In this document: in pieces, positions 35,073 to 44,126 of the stretch
Position numbering within the stretch: the first letter of the stretch is position 1
Layout of the letters: each line of letters begins with the position of its first letter
The notes under the pieces: model-generated
What the model saw: the letters and a program-made list of their open reading frames with translations, nothing else
Databases searched by the model: none
Told to the model about the DNA's origin: nothing
DNA from: Granulibacter bethesdensis
GTDB lineage: Bacteria > Pseudomonadota > Alphaproteobacteria > Acetobacterales > Acetobacteraceae
DNA length: 64,000 nucleotides
Reading direction: 5' to 3'
Assembly: GCF_001889525.1 (NCBI RefSeq)
Contig: NZ_CP018192.1
Location: 186,001 to 250,000, forward strand
Made by a program: the position numbers and the translations under genes

Positions 35073-36787
35073 GCAATAACGAACGGCCGCCTTTGCCTCC
35101 CGAGGATGATGACGGGCTGGATTATCCGCAGGGCCTGCCCCGCCGTCGCTTTTCCCTGATCTGGCTGGTGCCGATTCTGGCGGCGATCTGCGTGATCTGG
35201 ATCGGTTACCGCACCATCAGTCAGGAAGGTCCGACCATCACCCTGACTTTTCAGACCGGTGAAGGGCTGGTCGCGGGCCAGACCAAGGTGCGGCACAAAG
35301 CGGTTGATCTTGGCACGGTCCAGTCGATCAATCTGAGCAATGATATGTCTCATGTCGTGGTCACCATCGCCATGCGGCAGGAGGCGGAGAACGTTCTGAC
35401 CGATCACGCCCGTTTCTGGGTGGTGCGCCCGCGTCTGTCGGCAGGGGATATCTCGGGGCTGGAGACCATCGTTTCGGGTGCCTTTATCGAACTCGATCCG
35501 GGTCGGCCGGGCGGGAATTATCGTTATCAGTTCACGGGGCTTGAGGCTCCGCCGGCAGTGCGGTCGGATGAACCGGGGAAGACCTTTACGTTGAAGGCGT
35601 TCAGGGTCGGGCAGATCGGCACCGGCGCCCCGGTTTTTTTCCGTGACCGGCCCGTGGGAGAGGTTCTGAGTCTGGATGTAGGCAAACCCGGTGAATCGGG
35701 GACCATGACTATCTTCATCCGGGCTCCGTTTGATCAATATGTGCATGAAGGCTCCTTCTTCTGGAGTGCTTCAGGCATGAGCGTTTCCACCTCCGGGGGG
35801 GATTTCCGGGTGGAAATCGAAAGTCTTCAGGCCCTTCTATCCGGCGCGGTTGCGTTTGATACGCCCAATGAGGCGCTGGAAACCCCGGAAGCCACCGATA
35901 AAACCAATTTTTTCCTGTTTCGTGATCAGGATACTGCCTCTTCTTCCCATTACCATGAGCAGCTGAAATTCGTGACCTATCTGAAGGGCGATCTCAGCGG
36001 CCTGGACAAGTATGCTCCGGTGCTGATTTACGGCATTCGTGTCGGCTTTGTGACCGATGTTCATCTCGGGTTCGACAGCAAATCGAATACGGTCATTGTG
36101 CCGGTTCATTTTGTCGTCCAGCCTGAGCGGCTGAAAATAAAGGGACCGCCTGTTTCCAAGGAGGAAAGCGAGGCGCGGCTGGCGGCACTGGTCAGGCACG
36201 GCCTGCGTGCCAAGCTGGCGACGACAAGCTATATCACAGGCGCGCAGGCGATCGAGCTGGTGATGGATGAAAACGGCCAGGATAGCGTCCTGATGCGCGA
36301 AGGCGATGCAGTCGTGCTGCAACAGGCCACCGGGACGGATTTCGCCGGGCTGACAGCCTCTGTGGGAGCAATTGCTGCCAAGCTGAACGCCATTCCTTTC
36401 GCAGAGATCGGTGCCAATCTGAACCAGACTCTGGAAGGGGTGGCCGCAATCGCTAAAGGGGAACAGCTTCGTAACACGTTGCGCGATGTCTCCAAAACGA
36501 TGGCCAGCGTGCGAGAGCTGGCGGACAATGCCAATAAGGGAGCGACCCCTTTGCTGCGCCGCCTGCCTCAAATCAGCCAGGATCTGCAGTCGACATTGAG
36601 CCGGGCCAATACGCTGGTCGGCTCGCTGGATAATGGGTACGGAGCGAATTCTCATTTCAACCGGGAGCTGGACCGCCTGATGGCCCAGTTGAACGATACG
36701 GCCCGTTCCATCCGGATTCTGGCCGATCTGCTGGACCGTCACCCGGAGGCCCTGATTCTCGGTCGTGCCAAAGCAGGAGAACACTGA
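35069..36787 (+). CDS. pqiB: PqiB, MCE-domain lipid-transport protein
   Basis: A 572-residue periplasm-spanning protein anchored by one N-terminal helix (FSLIWLVPILAAICVIWIGY). Three MCE (MlaD-like) repeats follow: GPTITLTFQTGEGLVAGQTK, GKTFTLKAFRVGQIGTGAPV and the third around LKFVTYLKGDLSGLDKYAPV. In E. coli PqiB, MCE rings and a C-terminal coiled-coil form a tunnel across the periplasm; the C-terminal 150 residues here are likewise helical. The middle gene of pqiABC. Confidence 0.93.
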   Translation: MSNNERPPLPPEDDDGLDYPQGLPRRRFSLIWLVPILAAICVIWIGYRTISQEGPTITLTFQTGEGLVAGQTKVRHKAVDLGTVQSINLSNDMSHVVVTIAMRQEAENVLTDHARFWVVRPRLSAGDISGLETIVSGAFIELDPGRPGGNYRYQFTGLEAPPAVRSDEPGKTFTLKAFRVGQIGTGAPVFFRDRPVGEVLSLDVGKPGESGTMTIFIRAPFDQYVHEGSFFWSASGMSVSTSGGDFRVEIESLQALLSGAVAFDTPNEALETPEATDKTNFFLFRDQDTASSSHYHEQLKFVTYLKGDLSGLDKYAPVLIYGIRVGFVTDVHLGFDSKSNTVIVPVHFVVQPERLKIKGPPVSKEESEARLAALVRHGLRAKLATTSYITGAQAIELVMDENGQDSVLMREGDAVVLQQATGTDFAGLTASVGAIAAKLNAIPFAEIGANLNQTLEGVAAIAKGEQLRNTLRDVSKTMASVRELADNANKGATPLLRRLPQISQDLQSTLSRANTLVGSLDNGYGANSHFNRELDRLMAQLNDTARSIRILADLLDRHPEALILGRAKAGEH

Positions 36788-36790
36788 TCC

Positions 36791-37459
36791 ATGGTATTCA
36801 AGCAACCGGCCATGATCAGCTCCGGGCATGCCTGTGCAGAAACTGTGAAACGCCGTGCGGTGCTGGGCGGTCTGGCCGCAGGGCTGGCAGGATTGAGTGG
36901 CTGTGCGTCACCCAATCCGCAGCTTTTCACGTTGGCGACCGTGCCATCGACCCGTGTCTATCAGGGTGACTGGCTGGTGGAGCTGCGCCGGGTTGGTCTG
37001 CCGGCCTATCTGGATCGGCCTGAAATCGTTCGATCAAGCGACGGGTACAGGGTGTTTCTGGCCTCCAACCAGCGTTGGGCGGAGCCTCTGACCGATATGG
37101 TGGACCGGATTTTACGACAGGATTTGTCGCTGCGTCTGCCGGGATCGACGGTATTTTCGGAATCGGGGGCTATTTCTACCGATCCGACCGTCATTGTTGA
37201 AGCCGATCTGCAGCGTTTTGAATCTCCCGGCGATGGTTCTGTGCTGCTGTTGGCGCAATTCGCGATCCGTTCCTCCCGCTCTCATACCGCCTTGATGGCC
37301 CAGCCCGTGCGGATCAGTCATCCGATCTCAGGCGGAGGATCAGCGACTGATACGGCTTCCCTCGTCGCGGCCCTGAGTGCGGCTCTGGCAGAGATGGCCG
37401 ATGCCATGGCCGTCGCAGTGGCACGCACCGCCCCTGACGTGCTCCGGCTGGAGGGGTGA
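36791..37459 (+). CDS. pqiC: PqiC-like ABC-type transport auxiliary lipoprotein
   Basis: A 222-residue outer-membrane lipoprotein of the DUF330/PqiC family, the outer docking partner of PqiB. The signal region has a twin-Arg-like KRRAVLGGLAAGLAGLSGCAS with the lipobox LSGC near residue 36. The mature domain includes YLDRPEIVRSSDGYRVFLAS, RWAEPLTDMVDRIL and a C-terminal helix. ATG 36791 is 3 bases after pqiB. The leader is longer than usual; a shorter start (ATG 36821) is possible. Confidence 0.87.
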   Translation: MVFKQPAMISSGHACAETVKRRAVLGGLAAGLAGLSGCASPNPQLFTLATVPSTRVYQGDWLVELRRVGLPAYLDRPEIVRSSDGYRVFLASNQRWAEPLTDMVDRILRQDLSLRLPGSTVFSESGAISTDPTVIVEADLQRFESPGDGSVLLLAQFAIRSSRSHTALMAQPVRISHPISGGGSATDTASLVAALSAALAEMADAMAVAVARTAPDVLRLEG

Positions 37460-37485
37460 TGAAGAAGCAGATGCGGGATAGTGGG

Positions 37486-38037
37486 TCAAAGCGACTGGAT
37501 ACTCTCCCGTCCTGATCCTGTATCAAGATCGGTCAGGGCGCGCTGCATCAGCACGACATCCAGTGTGCGCCCCAGTTTCACCCCGACTTCCCGCAGGCGT
37601 CCGACTGATTTGAAGCCCAGCGTGGCATGGACGCCGATCGAGCCGATATTCTCCGCATCCCCGATCAGCGCGACCATCTGTCTGAAACCGGCCCGGGCGC
37701 TTTCATGAAGCAGCAAGGTCAGGAGTGCCTTGCCAACGCCCTGTCCTCGTACATCCTCACGCACGTAAACACTGTCCTCGGCGCAGTAGCGGTAGGCGGA
37801 ACGGTCCCGGAACTGTGCTGCATAGGCATAGCCGATGATGCCGGTGCGGTCTTCAGCGACGATAAATGGCCAGGCTTCACTCTTGATGGTGTGGATCAGG
37901 CGCTCCATCTGCTCAACTGTGGGAGGCGTTTCCTCAAAAGTGCCTGTTCCATGGAGCACGTGATGGGCGTAAATGCTTTGGATGAAGGCACTGTCCTCCG
38001 GTTGTGCCGGGCGGAAATCGGGAAGGCGGTATGTCAT
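37486..38037 (-). CDS. GNAT N-acetyltransferase, phosphinothricin/methionine-sulfoximine acetyltransferase type
   Basis: A 183-residue cytosolic acetyl-CoA transferase. The N-terminal FRPAQPEDSAFIQSIYAHHV, GTGTFEETPPT, and the acetyl-CoA loop VREDVRGQGVGKALLTLLLH are characteristic of the Pat/YncA group that acetylates amino-acid-like compounds. The C-terminal HATLGFKSVGRLREVGVKLG also fits. Substrate is inferred. The gene is convergent with pqiC. Confidence 0.87.
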   Translation of the reverse strand: MTYRLPDFRPAQPEDSAFIQSIYAHHVLHGTGTFEETPPTVEQMERLIHTIKSEAWPFIVAEDRTGIIGYAYAAQFRDRSAYRYCAEDSVYVREDVRGQGVGKALLTLLLHESARAGFRQMVALIGDAENIGSIGVHATLGFKSVGRLREVGVKLGRTLDVVLMQRALTDLDTGSGRESIQSL

Positions 38038-38291
38038 GATGAGTGATCTTGATGTTATCGGGGTCTATTACTGAAATTTCAGAGTAGTGGTCATAGTGTC
38101 ATCGTAAACCATGAGTTGTTTTGTGGTGACTTTTATGATCATGGCATGTTATGGATCAGTCACGATATTGTAACAGCCAGTATGGTATTTTTATTTTAGC
38201 TCTGAGCCAAGCTGGCACAGGCATCTAATCTGGATAATATATACCTCATCGTGCCAGGTGATGGGGCTGATTTCGCTTAAAGGATACGCTT

Positions 38292-40565
38292 TTGCAGAAT
38301 AACAGCGATGCTTTGCCCTCCTCAGCGCAGGGACCGCAACAGGAAGCGGCTCTTGTTGATGTCGAGAACGAAGCCCTGCCGCCGGCGGTCGAAGCCCGTC
38401 TGGCTGCGGTTGAGGAAGCTGGCCGTTTCCATGGCATAACCCTGGACCGGGGCATGCTGCGTATTGTCAGCGGAGAGACGCCTTCAGCGGCGATGCTCGG
38501 GCAATGGGCCAAGGATTGCGGCCTGGCGGCGCGCGGGTTGCGGCTGAGCTGGGGGCAGCTCATGAAAATGAAGGGTACAAGCCCTCTGGTCATGCTGTTC
38601 AAGGATGGCGGAGCCGGGTTGATGGTGGGGGTCGACCCCCAGCGCAAGATCGTCTTCATGAAAGACCCGCTGGCACCCCGCAGGGATGATCCGATTGCCA
38701 TTGATGAACTGCGCCTGTCGCAGGCATGGGATGGCGATACGTTGCTGATCCGCTCCCAGCGTGGCGTGGCAGAGGAGGATGCACCATTCAATTTCAGCTG
38801 GCTGCTGGGGATGGTTCTCAAGGAAAAGCGCAATCTGGTGGATATCGGAGTGGCATCAATCACTCTGAGTGTGCTGACCATCATTCCACCCATGCTGGTG
38901 ATGACCGTTATCGACAAGGTCATTGCCCATCAGAGCATGTCCACCCTGCTGCTGGTGTCCCTGATCCTGCTGGTCTGTGTTCTGTTCGAGACTGTGCTGG
39001 GCTATACGAGGCGTGAGATCACCCAAATCGTGGCGGCACGGCTGGATGCCAAGCTGGCCTTGCATATTTTCAACCGTCTGCTGGCCCTCCCCCTGGAATA
39101 TTTCGAGCAGCACCCTGCTGGTGAGACCACTCAGCGCCTCTATCAGGTGTTCCGTATCCGGGACTTCATGACAGGCAAGCTGCTTCAGACATTTCTTGAT
39201 TTTTTCACGCTGATTGTCCTGCTGCCTTTTCTGTTTTACCTCAGCGCCACCCTGACCTGGATGGTCATCGGCATCTCGGTGCTGATTACCCTGACGATTG
39301 TCACTTTCCTCAATCCGATGCGGCGCGCTGTCGGTAAGGTTGTGGTGGCGGAAATTGCCAAGAATACTGTCATGGTGGAAACCGTCCACGGAATCCGGAC
39401 GGTCAAGTCGATGGGGCTGGAGCCGCAGCAGAAGGAAGCCTGGGATGTGCGGGCTGCGGTTTCGGCACGGGCGAGGCTTGCAGCCGGGCGGCTGTCCAAC
39501 TGGCCGAATACCATTGTCACACCGCTGGAACGGTTCATTGACCGGGGTGTGCTGCTGATTGGTGCCTATCTTGCGCTGACCCACCCTGACAGTGGTGTAG
39601 CTGTTGGTTCGCTGGTGGCTTTCATGATGCTGGGTGGACGTGTGGCTGCTCCGTTGGTGGGCATGGCGCGTCTGCTGGAAGATTTCGAGGAGGTGCGGAC
39701 GTCGGTTGGCGAGGTGGGGGCCGTGCTTAATAATCCGAATGAAAGCAATGCCCTTCAGAATGGCCTGCGCCCCAAATTTGCCGGTGCCATCAGCTTCGAC
39801 AATGTGCAGTTTACGTATCCCGGTTCCAAAACCCCTGCTCTATGTGGGGTCACATTCAGCGTTCCGGCCGGCACCATGCTTGGGCTGGTGGGGCGTAGTG
39901 GCTCGGGCAAGTCCACGATCACCCGATTATTGCAGGGGATCAACCGGGACTATGAAGGCTATGTGAAAATTGACGGTTCTGATCTGCGGGAAATCAATCT
40001 GCATCATCTGCGTCGCAGTTTCGGTGTAGTATTGCAGGATAATTTCCTGTTCCGCGGCACGATCCGCGAAAATATCATCGCTGGACGGCCTGGCCTGACA
40101 CTGGAAGACGTGGTGCGGGCCGCGCGGCTGGCAGGGGCCGAGGAATTTATTGAACGGATGCCGCAAGGCTATGAAACCTTCATTCAGGAAGGCTCCGCCA
40201 ATTTGTCCGGTGGCCAGCGTCAGCGTCTGGCCATTGCCCGCGCCCTGATTTCCGATCCGCGTCTGATGATTCTGGATGAAGCCACCAGCGCGCTGGATCC
40301 GGAAAGTGAGGCGCTGGTCAATGCCAATCTGGTGCGTATCGGCAAGGGGCGCACCATGGTGATCGTGTCCCACCGTCTGGCATCCCTGACAGAGTGCGAT
40401 CTGATCGTGGTGATGGATCAGGGGCGGGTCGAGGATATGGCACCGCATAAGGTGTTGCTGGAACGGTGCACCATTTATCGTCAGCTGTGGAACCAGCAGA
40501 ACCGTCATATGGAAGCAGCGCAGAAGCAGGGTCCGGTTGCGTCCATGCTCGCGCAGGGCGACTGA
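38292..40565 (+). CDS. Type I secretion ABC transporter (HlyB-like), degenerate peptidase-like N-domain
   Basis: A 757-residue fusion of membrane and ATPase domains for one-step export. Residues about 35-160 form a C39-like domain without the catalytic Cys (RFHGITLDRGMLRIVSGETP), the kind that binds substrate without cleaving it. The transmembrane domain follows (about 175-440: ASITLSVLTIIPPMLVMTVI, EYFEQHPAGETTQRLYQV). The nucleotide-binding domain has Walker A GRSGSGKST, signature LSGGQRQRL, Walker B LMILDEATSALDPE and the H-loop VSHRL. The start is a TTG at 38292 with AAGGA 8 bases upstream; no upstream ATG is available. Its partner HlyD gene follows after 141 bases. No substrate gene is adjacent. 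Confidence 0.92.
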   Translation: MQNNSDALPSSAQGPQQEAALVDVENEALPPAVEARLAAVEEAGRFHGITLDRGMLRIVSGETPSAAMLGQWAKDCGLAARGLRLSWGQLMKMKGTSPLVMLFKDGGAGLMVGVDPQRKIVFMKDPLAPRRDDPIAIDELRLSQAWDGDTLLIRSQRGVAEEDAPFNFSWLLGMVLKEKRNLVDIGVASITLSVLTIIPPMLVMTVIDKVIAHQSMSTLLLVSLILLVCVLFETVLGYTRREITQIVAARLDAKLALHIFNRLLALPLEYFEQHPAGETTQRLYQVFRIRDFMTGKLLQTFLDFFTLIVLLPFLFYLSATLTWMVIGISVLITLTIVTFLNPMRRAVGKVVVAEIAKNTVMVETVHGIRTVKSMGLEPQQKEAWDVRAAVSARARLAAGRLSNWPNTIVTPLERFIDRGVLLIGAYLALTHPDSGVAVGSLVAFMMLGGRVAAPLVGMARLLEDFEEVRTSVGEVGAVLNNPNESNALQNGLRPKFAGAISFDNVQFTYPGSKTPALCGVTFSVPAGTMLGLVGRSGSGKSTITRLLQGINRDYEGYVKIDGSDLREINLHHLRRSFGVVLQDNFLFRGTIRENIIAGRPGLTLEDVVRAARLAGAEEFIERMPQGYETFIQEGSANLSGGQRQRLAIARALISDPRLMILDEATSALDPESEALVNANLVRIGKGRTMVIVSHRLASLTECDLIVVMDQGRVEDMAPHKVLLERCTIYRQLWNQQNRHMEAAQKQGPVASMLAQGD

Positions 40566-40578
40566 CACGACAGAAATC

Positions 40579-40602
40579 AGGCAGGATTCTGTGATCCTGC
40601 CT
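40579..40602 (+). other. Hairpin between the secretion ATPase and HlyD genes
   Basis: AGGCAGGAT-TCTGTG-ATCCTGCCT is a perfect 9-bp stem with a 6-base loop just after the ABC transporter stop. It has no T-run, so it more likely stabilises or processes the operon mRNA than ends it. Confidence 0.45.
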
Positions 40603-40706
40603 GTCACAGGCTGCCTTCACTGCGGGAAGGCATCTCAGTCTCAGGGCGGCATTCACTGCGAAAACAAGGCAGTGGCACCGTTTGAATGCGTTAAGGGAGC
40701 AGGCCA

Positions 40707-42089
40707 ATGGCCAGCAAACAGCTTAAATTGGCGCAGGCCAAGGATACAGCGGAGCTTCTGGAGTTTGAATCTCCCAGCTCTGCCGTCATTGCCACCCCGG
40801 TTCTGCCGACAGCCCGTCATAACACCCTCATCGTGTTCGGGCTGGTTACGTCACTGCTGCTGGCAGCGGGGTTGGTACCGGTCGACAAGGTGGTGACCGC
40901 CCGTGGCAAGGTGATTTCCAGGGTTCCGATCCAGGTTGTGCAACCTCTTGATACGGCCATCGTCCGTTCGATCAATGTGACGGAAGGGCAGGTAGTTCAT
41001 AAAGGGGAACTTCTGGCTCAACTCGATCCGACCTTTGCCAGCGCGGATATGGGGCAGCTGCGTGATCAGGTGCGCAGTCTGGAGGCGGAACTGGCGCGGC
41101 TGCATGCGGAAGCTGATGGCAAACCCTATATTGCCCAGGCGGATAATCCGGACAGCAGGCTGCAGGCGGCGATCTACGCCCAGCGTCAGGCCGAGTGGAA
41201 ATTCAAGGTCGAGAATTACAATCAGAAAATCAGCGGCTTGCAGAATACGGTCGCCAAAAGCCTGGCCGAGGCGAATTACTATCGTCAGCGTCTGGCCATT
41301 GCAACGAACGTAGAGAGCATGCGCCATGAGCTGGAGCGATTGCAGGTCGGCAGCAAGCTGAACTCACTGGCGGCGGTTGATAACCGCCTTGAGATGTCCC
41401 GCGATCTGGCAACTGCGACCTCCACCGCGGAAACGGCTCGCCGTGACATGCAGGCACTGGTGGCGGAGAGGGATGGTTTCATCAAGGAATGGGCTGCCAA
41501 GATCGGTCAGGATATTCAGGATGAAGGCCGCAAATATAGCGAGCAGAGCGAAAATCTGAAAAAAGCCCAGCTGCGACATAAACTGGTTGAATTACAGGCC
41601 AGCGGTGATGCCGTGATCCAGAGTATCGCCAAGGTATCCGTGGGATCGGTTCTTCAGTCGGGTGCCCAGTTCATCACCATTGTCCCGCTGGATGCTCCTC
41701 TGGAAGTTGAGGCTGATGTGCCGGGCGAGGATGCCGGTTTCGTGCATGTTGGCGATACGGTGACGGTCAAGTTCGATACGTTTCCGTTTACGCAATATGG
41801 CGGAGCACAGGGAATAGTCCGGGTGACGAGCCCGGACAGCTACAGCCAGAATGATTCGCGGGATGGGCAGCTGAAAGATACCCAGCAATCCTCCATGGCA
41901 GCCGAGAAGACCTTCTACAAGGCGCGGGTGACGATTGATAAGGTCACGTTGCACGACACGCCGGAAGGATTTCACATTGTTCCGGGCATGCCTGTCACCG
42001 CTGACATCAAGGTTGGGCAGCGTACGATCCTGAAATATCTTCTGGGCAAAGTCCTGCCGGCGTTTTCAGAAGGCATGCGGGAGCCTTGA
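40707..42089 (+). CDS. HlyD-family membrane-fusion protein of the type I secretion system
   Basis: A 460-residue periplasmic adaptor. The single N-terminal membrane segment (IVFGLVTSLLLAAGLVPVDK near residue 40) is followed by the barrel-lipoyl motif VISRVPIQVVQPLDTAIVRS and VTEGQVVHKGELLAQLDPTF. Long coiled-coil helices occupy about residues 105-300, and the beta-barrel segment contains ITIVPLDAPLEVEADVPGED and VTVKFDTFPFTQYGGAQGIV. ATG 40707 has GGGAG upstream. It would bridge the ABC transporter to a TolC-type channel, which is not encoded in the window. Confidence 0.93.
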   Translation: MASKQLKLAQAKDTAELLEFESPSSAVIATPVLPTARHNTLIVFGLVTSLLLAAGLVPVDKVVTARGKVISRVPIQVVQPLDTAIVRSINVTEGQVVHKGELLAQLDPTFASADMGQLRDQVRSLEAELARLHAEADGKPYIAQADNPDSRLQAAIYAQRQAEWKFKVENYNQKISGLQNTVAKSLAEANYYRQRLAIATNVESMRHELERLQVGSKLNSLAAVDNRLEMSRDLATATSTAETARRDMQALVAERDGFIKEWAAKIGQDIQDEGRKYSEQSENLKKAQLRHKLVELQASGDAVIQSIAKVSVGSVLQSGAQFITIVPLDAPLEVEADVPGEDAGFVHVGDTVTVKFDTFPFTQYGGAQGIVRVTSPDSYSQNDSRDGQLKDTQQSSMAAEKTFYKARVTIDKVTLHDTPEGFHIVPGMPVTADIKVGQRTILKYLLGKVLPAFSEGMREP

Positions 42090-42140
42090 TCCGTGATTGA
42101 TCAATAACGGGGATCATGATCAGAGGGGTATGACGCAGCC

Positions 42141-44099
42141 GTGGCACGTCTGATAAACCGGGTAACCGGCCTGTTTTCTCCTTCTGCCAGAATGCAGGAG
42201 GCCACAGCACTTGCGGAAGCAGGGGAATGGCCCAAAGCGTTTCCGCTTTTTGCCAAAGTGGCCGAAAAAGGTGTGGCCGAAGCGCAATATCGGGTTGGGC
42301 GTTGCTATCTGGAGGCTGCAGGCGTTCCTTTCAGTCCCCGGGAAGGGGAACGCTGGTTGGAAAGGGCCGCCAGTCAGGGCTTCGTGGAAGCGCAGACCCT
42401 GCTGGCAACCCTGTATCTGCGTGGCGTGGGGGAGCAGGGGGAACCAGCCACTGCCGATCCCGCAAAGGCTGCATCGGAAGATGTGCTGGGTGGGGTGGAA
42501 GCCTCTCTGGAGGCGCGATCCGGGGGCGCAGGAACAGCGGCCTCCCGTGTCGGATCAGGCTTGTTTACCTCTGCTTCCACGATTCAGGCCGATCCGCTCA
42601 AGGCACTGGGCTGGGCGAGCAAGGCGGCGGAAGCTGGTTCCTCTGACGGGCAGGCGCTGGTCGGATATATCCTGACGACCGGTCCGGAGTCTGTGCGCGA
42701 TCTTGAGCAGGCGCTGGTATGGTACCAGAAAGCAGCAGCTTCAGGCTGTCCGCAGGGGGCGCTGGGAGTGGGGTTGGCCCTGCTCAAGGATGCAGTGACG
42801 CCGGAAGCCACTCAGGCAGCAGCCGAGCAATTGCAGGTGGCAGCCAAGGGAGGTCTGCCGACGGCGCTCTATCTGCTGGGCGTGATGCATGAGCGTGCCG
42901 CCGGTGTGCCCCATGATCTGGCAGCGGCCGCCGGTTACTACAAGGCAGCCGCAGAGAAAGGGCTGGTTTCCGCCCAGGCACGCTGGGGTCTGGCGCTGCT
43001 GGAAGGACGAGGCGTCAAGCGTAATCTGCTGGAGGGTGAATCATGGCTGCGCCGTGCAGCCCTTCAGGGCGATGCCGAGGCGGCGGCACTGGTGGGTGAC
43101 CTTTACGCACGGGGTGGGGATGTCCCGCCTAATTATGCCGAGGCCGCTCTGTGGTTTCGACGTGCTTCCGATGCAGGGCACAGCAAGGCGGCCCGTACGC
43201 TGGGTCTGATGTGTCTGACGGGGGCCGGGATGAGCCGCGACCCGGAAGAAGCGGCTCGCTGGTTCCGTATTTCGGCCGAGCGTGGTGATCAGGAAGCCGT
43301 GTCCGACCTTGCCAGTCTGGTGCAGGCTGGTCTGGCTGCGGAAGAAGAGAGCATCAGAACCCGCAAGATTTTTGAACAGGCCGCTGCGAATGGGGATCTG
43401 GTCGCGGCTTTCAATTTCGGCGTTTGCCTTGCCGAAGGGGTGGGAATTGAGAAAGACGAGCGCAGCGCCGCGCAATGGTTGCGCAAGGCTGCGGATGGCG
43501 TGGTGAATGCTCAGTACTGGTATGGGCGTATGCTGCTGGAAGGGCGTGGTCTCGATGTGGACGCCGAAGCCGGGCGCTCCTGGATCGAACGGGCTGCTTC
43601 TACCGGCATGGTGGAGGCCGAGGTTGCGTTTGCAGAACTGCTGGTGACTGGGCGCGGTGGCGCGAAGGATCATCCGGAGGCGCTGGTCTATTTCGAACGT
43701 GCCGCCGGGCGGGGCCATATCGGTGCCATGTTCGCAATTGGTGCTATGATGGGCGGTGGTCACGAAGTACCGACGGATCGGGAGAAGGCGATCATCTGGT
43801 ATCGTGCGGCAGCAGAGCGTGGTCATGCTCATGCACAGCTGATGTTGGGTCGGTTTCTGGCGCGGGGACTGGCTGGAGAAAAGGACGAGCTTCAGGGGCG
43901 CTTCTGGTTGGAAAAGGCCTTGTCGCAGGGTCTGACAGAAGCACAGGGCGATCTTCAGGCTCTACCCCCGGAGATTCTGACGATGCCCTATCCTTATGAG
44001 GCAGTCAGAGAGGACAATCCCCCCGAAGAGCCTGTCCCACACTTGGCAGAGCATGAGCCGTCTTCAGTCCAAAATCCGGCTCTGACGGATCATTCCTGA
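42141..44099 (+). CDS. Sel1-repeat (SLR) protein linked to type I secretion
   Basis: A 652-residue protein made almost entirely of about a dozen or more Sel1-like repeats of roughly 36 residues, for example AEAQYRVGRCYLEAAGVPFS, GHSKAARTLGLMCLTGAGMS, VNAQYWYGRMLLEGRGLDVD and GHAHAQLMLGRFLARGLAGE. No signal peptide is apparent, so a cytoplasmic scaffold is likely. Sel1 proteins assemble other proteins, and linkage to HlyB/HlyD and the glycosyltransferases suggests a coordinating role here. The start at GTG 42141 has a poorly spaced ribosome site (GAGGGG), so the exact N-terminus is uncertain. It is 28 bases ahead of the next gene. Confidence 0.88.
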   Translation: MARLINRVTGLFSPSARMQEATALAEAGEWPKAFPLFAKVAEKGVAEAQYRVGRCYLEAAGVPFSPREGERWLERAASQGFVEAQTLLATLYLRGVGEQGEPATADPAKAASEDVLGGVEASLEARSGGAGTAASRVGSGLFTSASTIQADPLKALGWASKAAEAGSSDGQALVGYILTTGPESVRDLEQALVWYQKAAASGCPQGALGVGLALLKDAVTPEATQAAAEQLQVAAKGGLPTALYLLGVMHERAAGVPHDLAAAAGYYKAAAEKGLVSAQARWGLALLEGRGVKRNLLEGESWLRRAALQGDAEAAALVGDLYARGGDVPPNYAEAALWFRRASDAGHSKAARTLGLMCLTGAGMSRDPEEAARWFRISAERGDQEAVSDLASLVQAGLAAEEESIRTRKIFEQAAANGDLVAAFNFGVCLAEGVGIEKDERSAAQWLRKAADGVVNAQYWYGRMLLEGRGLDVDAEAGRSWIERAASTGMVEAEVAFAELLVTGRGGAKDHPEALVYFERAAGRGHIGAMFAIGAMMGGGHEVPTDREKAIIWYRAAAERGHAHAQLMLGRFLARGLAGEKDELQGRFWLEKALSQGLTEAQGDLQALPPEILTMPYPYEAVREDNPPEEPVPHLAEHEPSSVQNPALTDHS

Positions 44100-44126
44100 C
44101 GTGCCGGATATGTTGCAGGGTGCGAG

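Noticed and set aside
38038-38291. Hidden small gene before the T1SS cluster
   Set aside because: The 254 bases are relatively AT-rich with no ORF with a ribosome site; it probably only carries a promoter.
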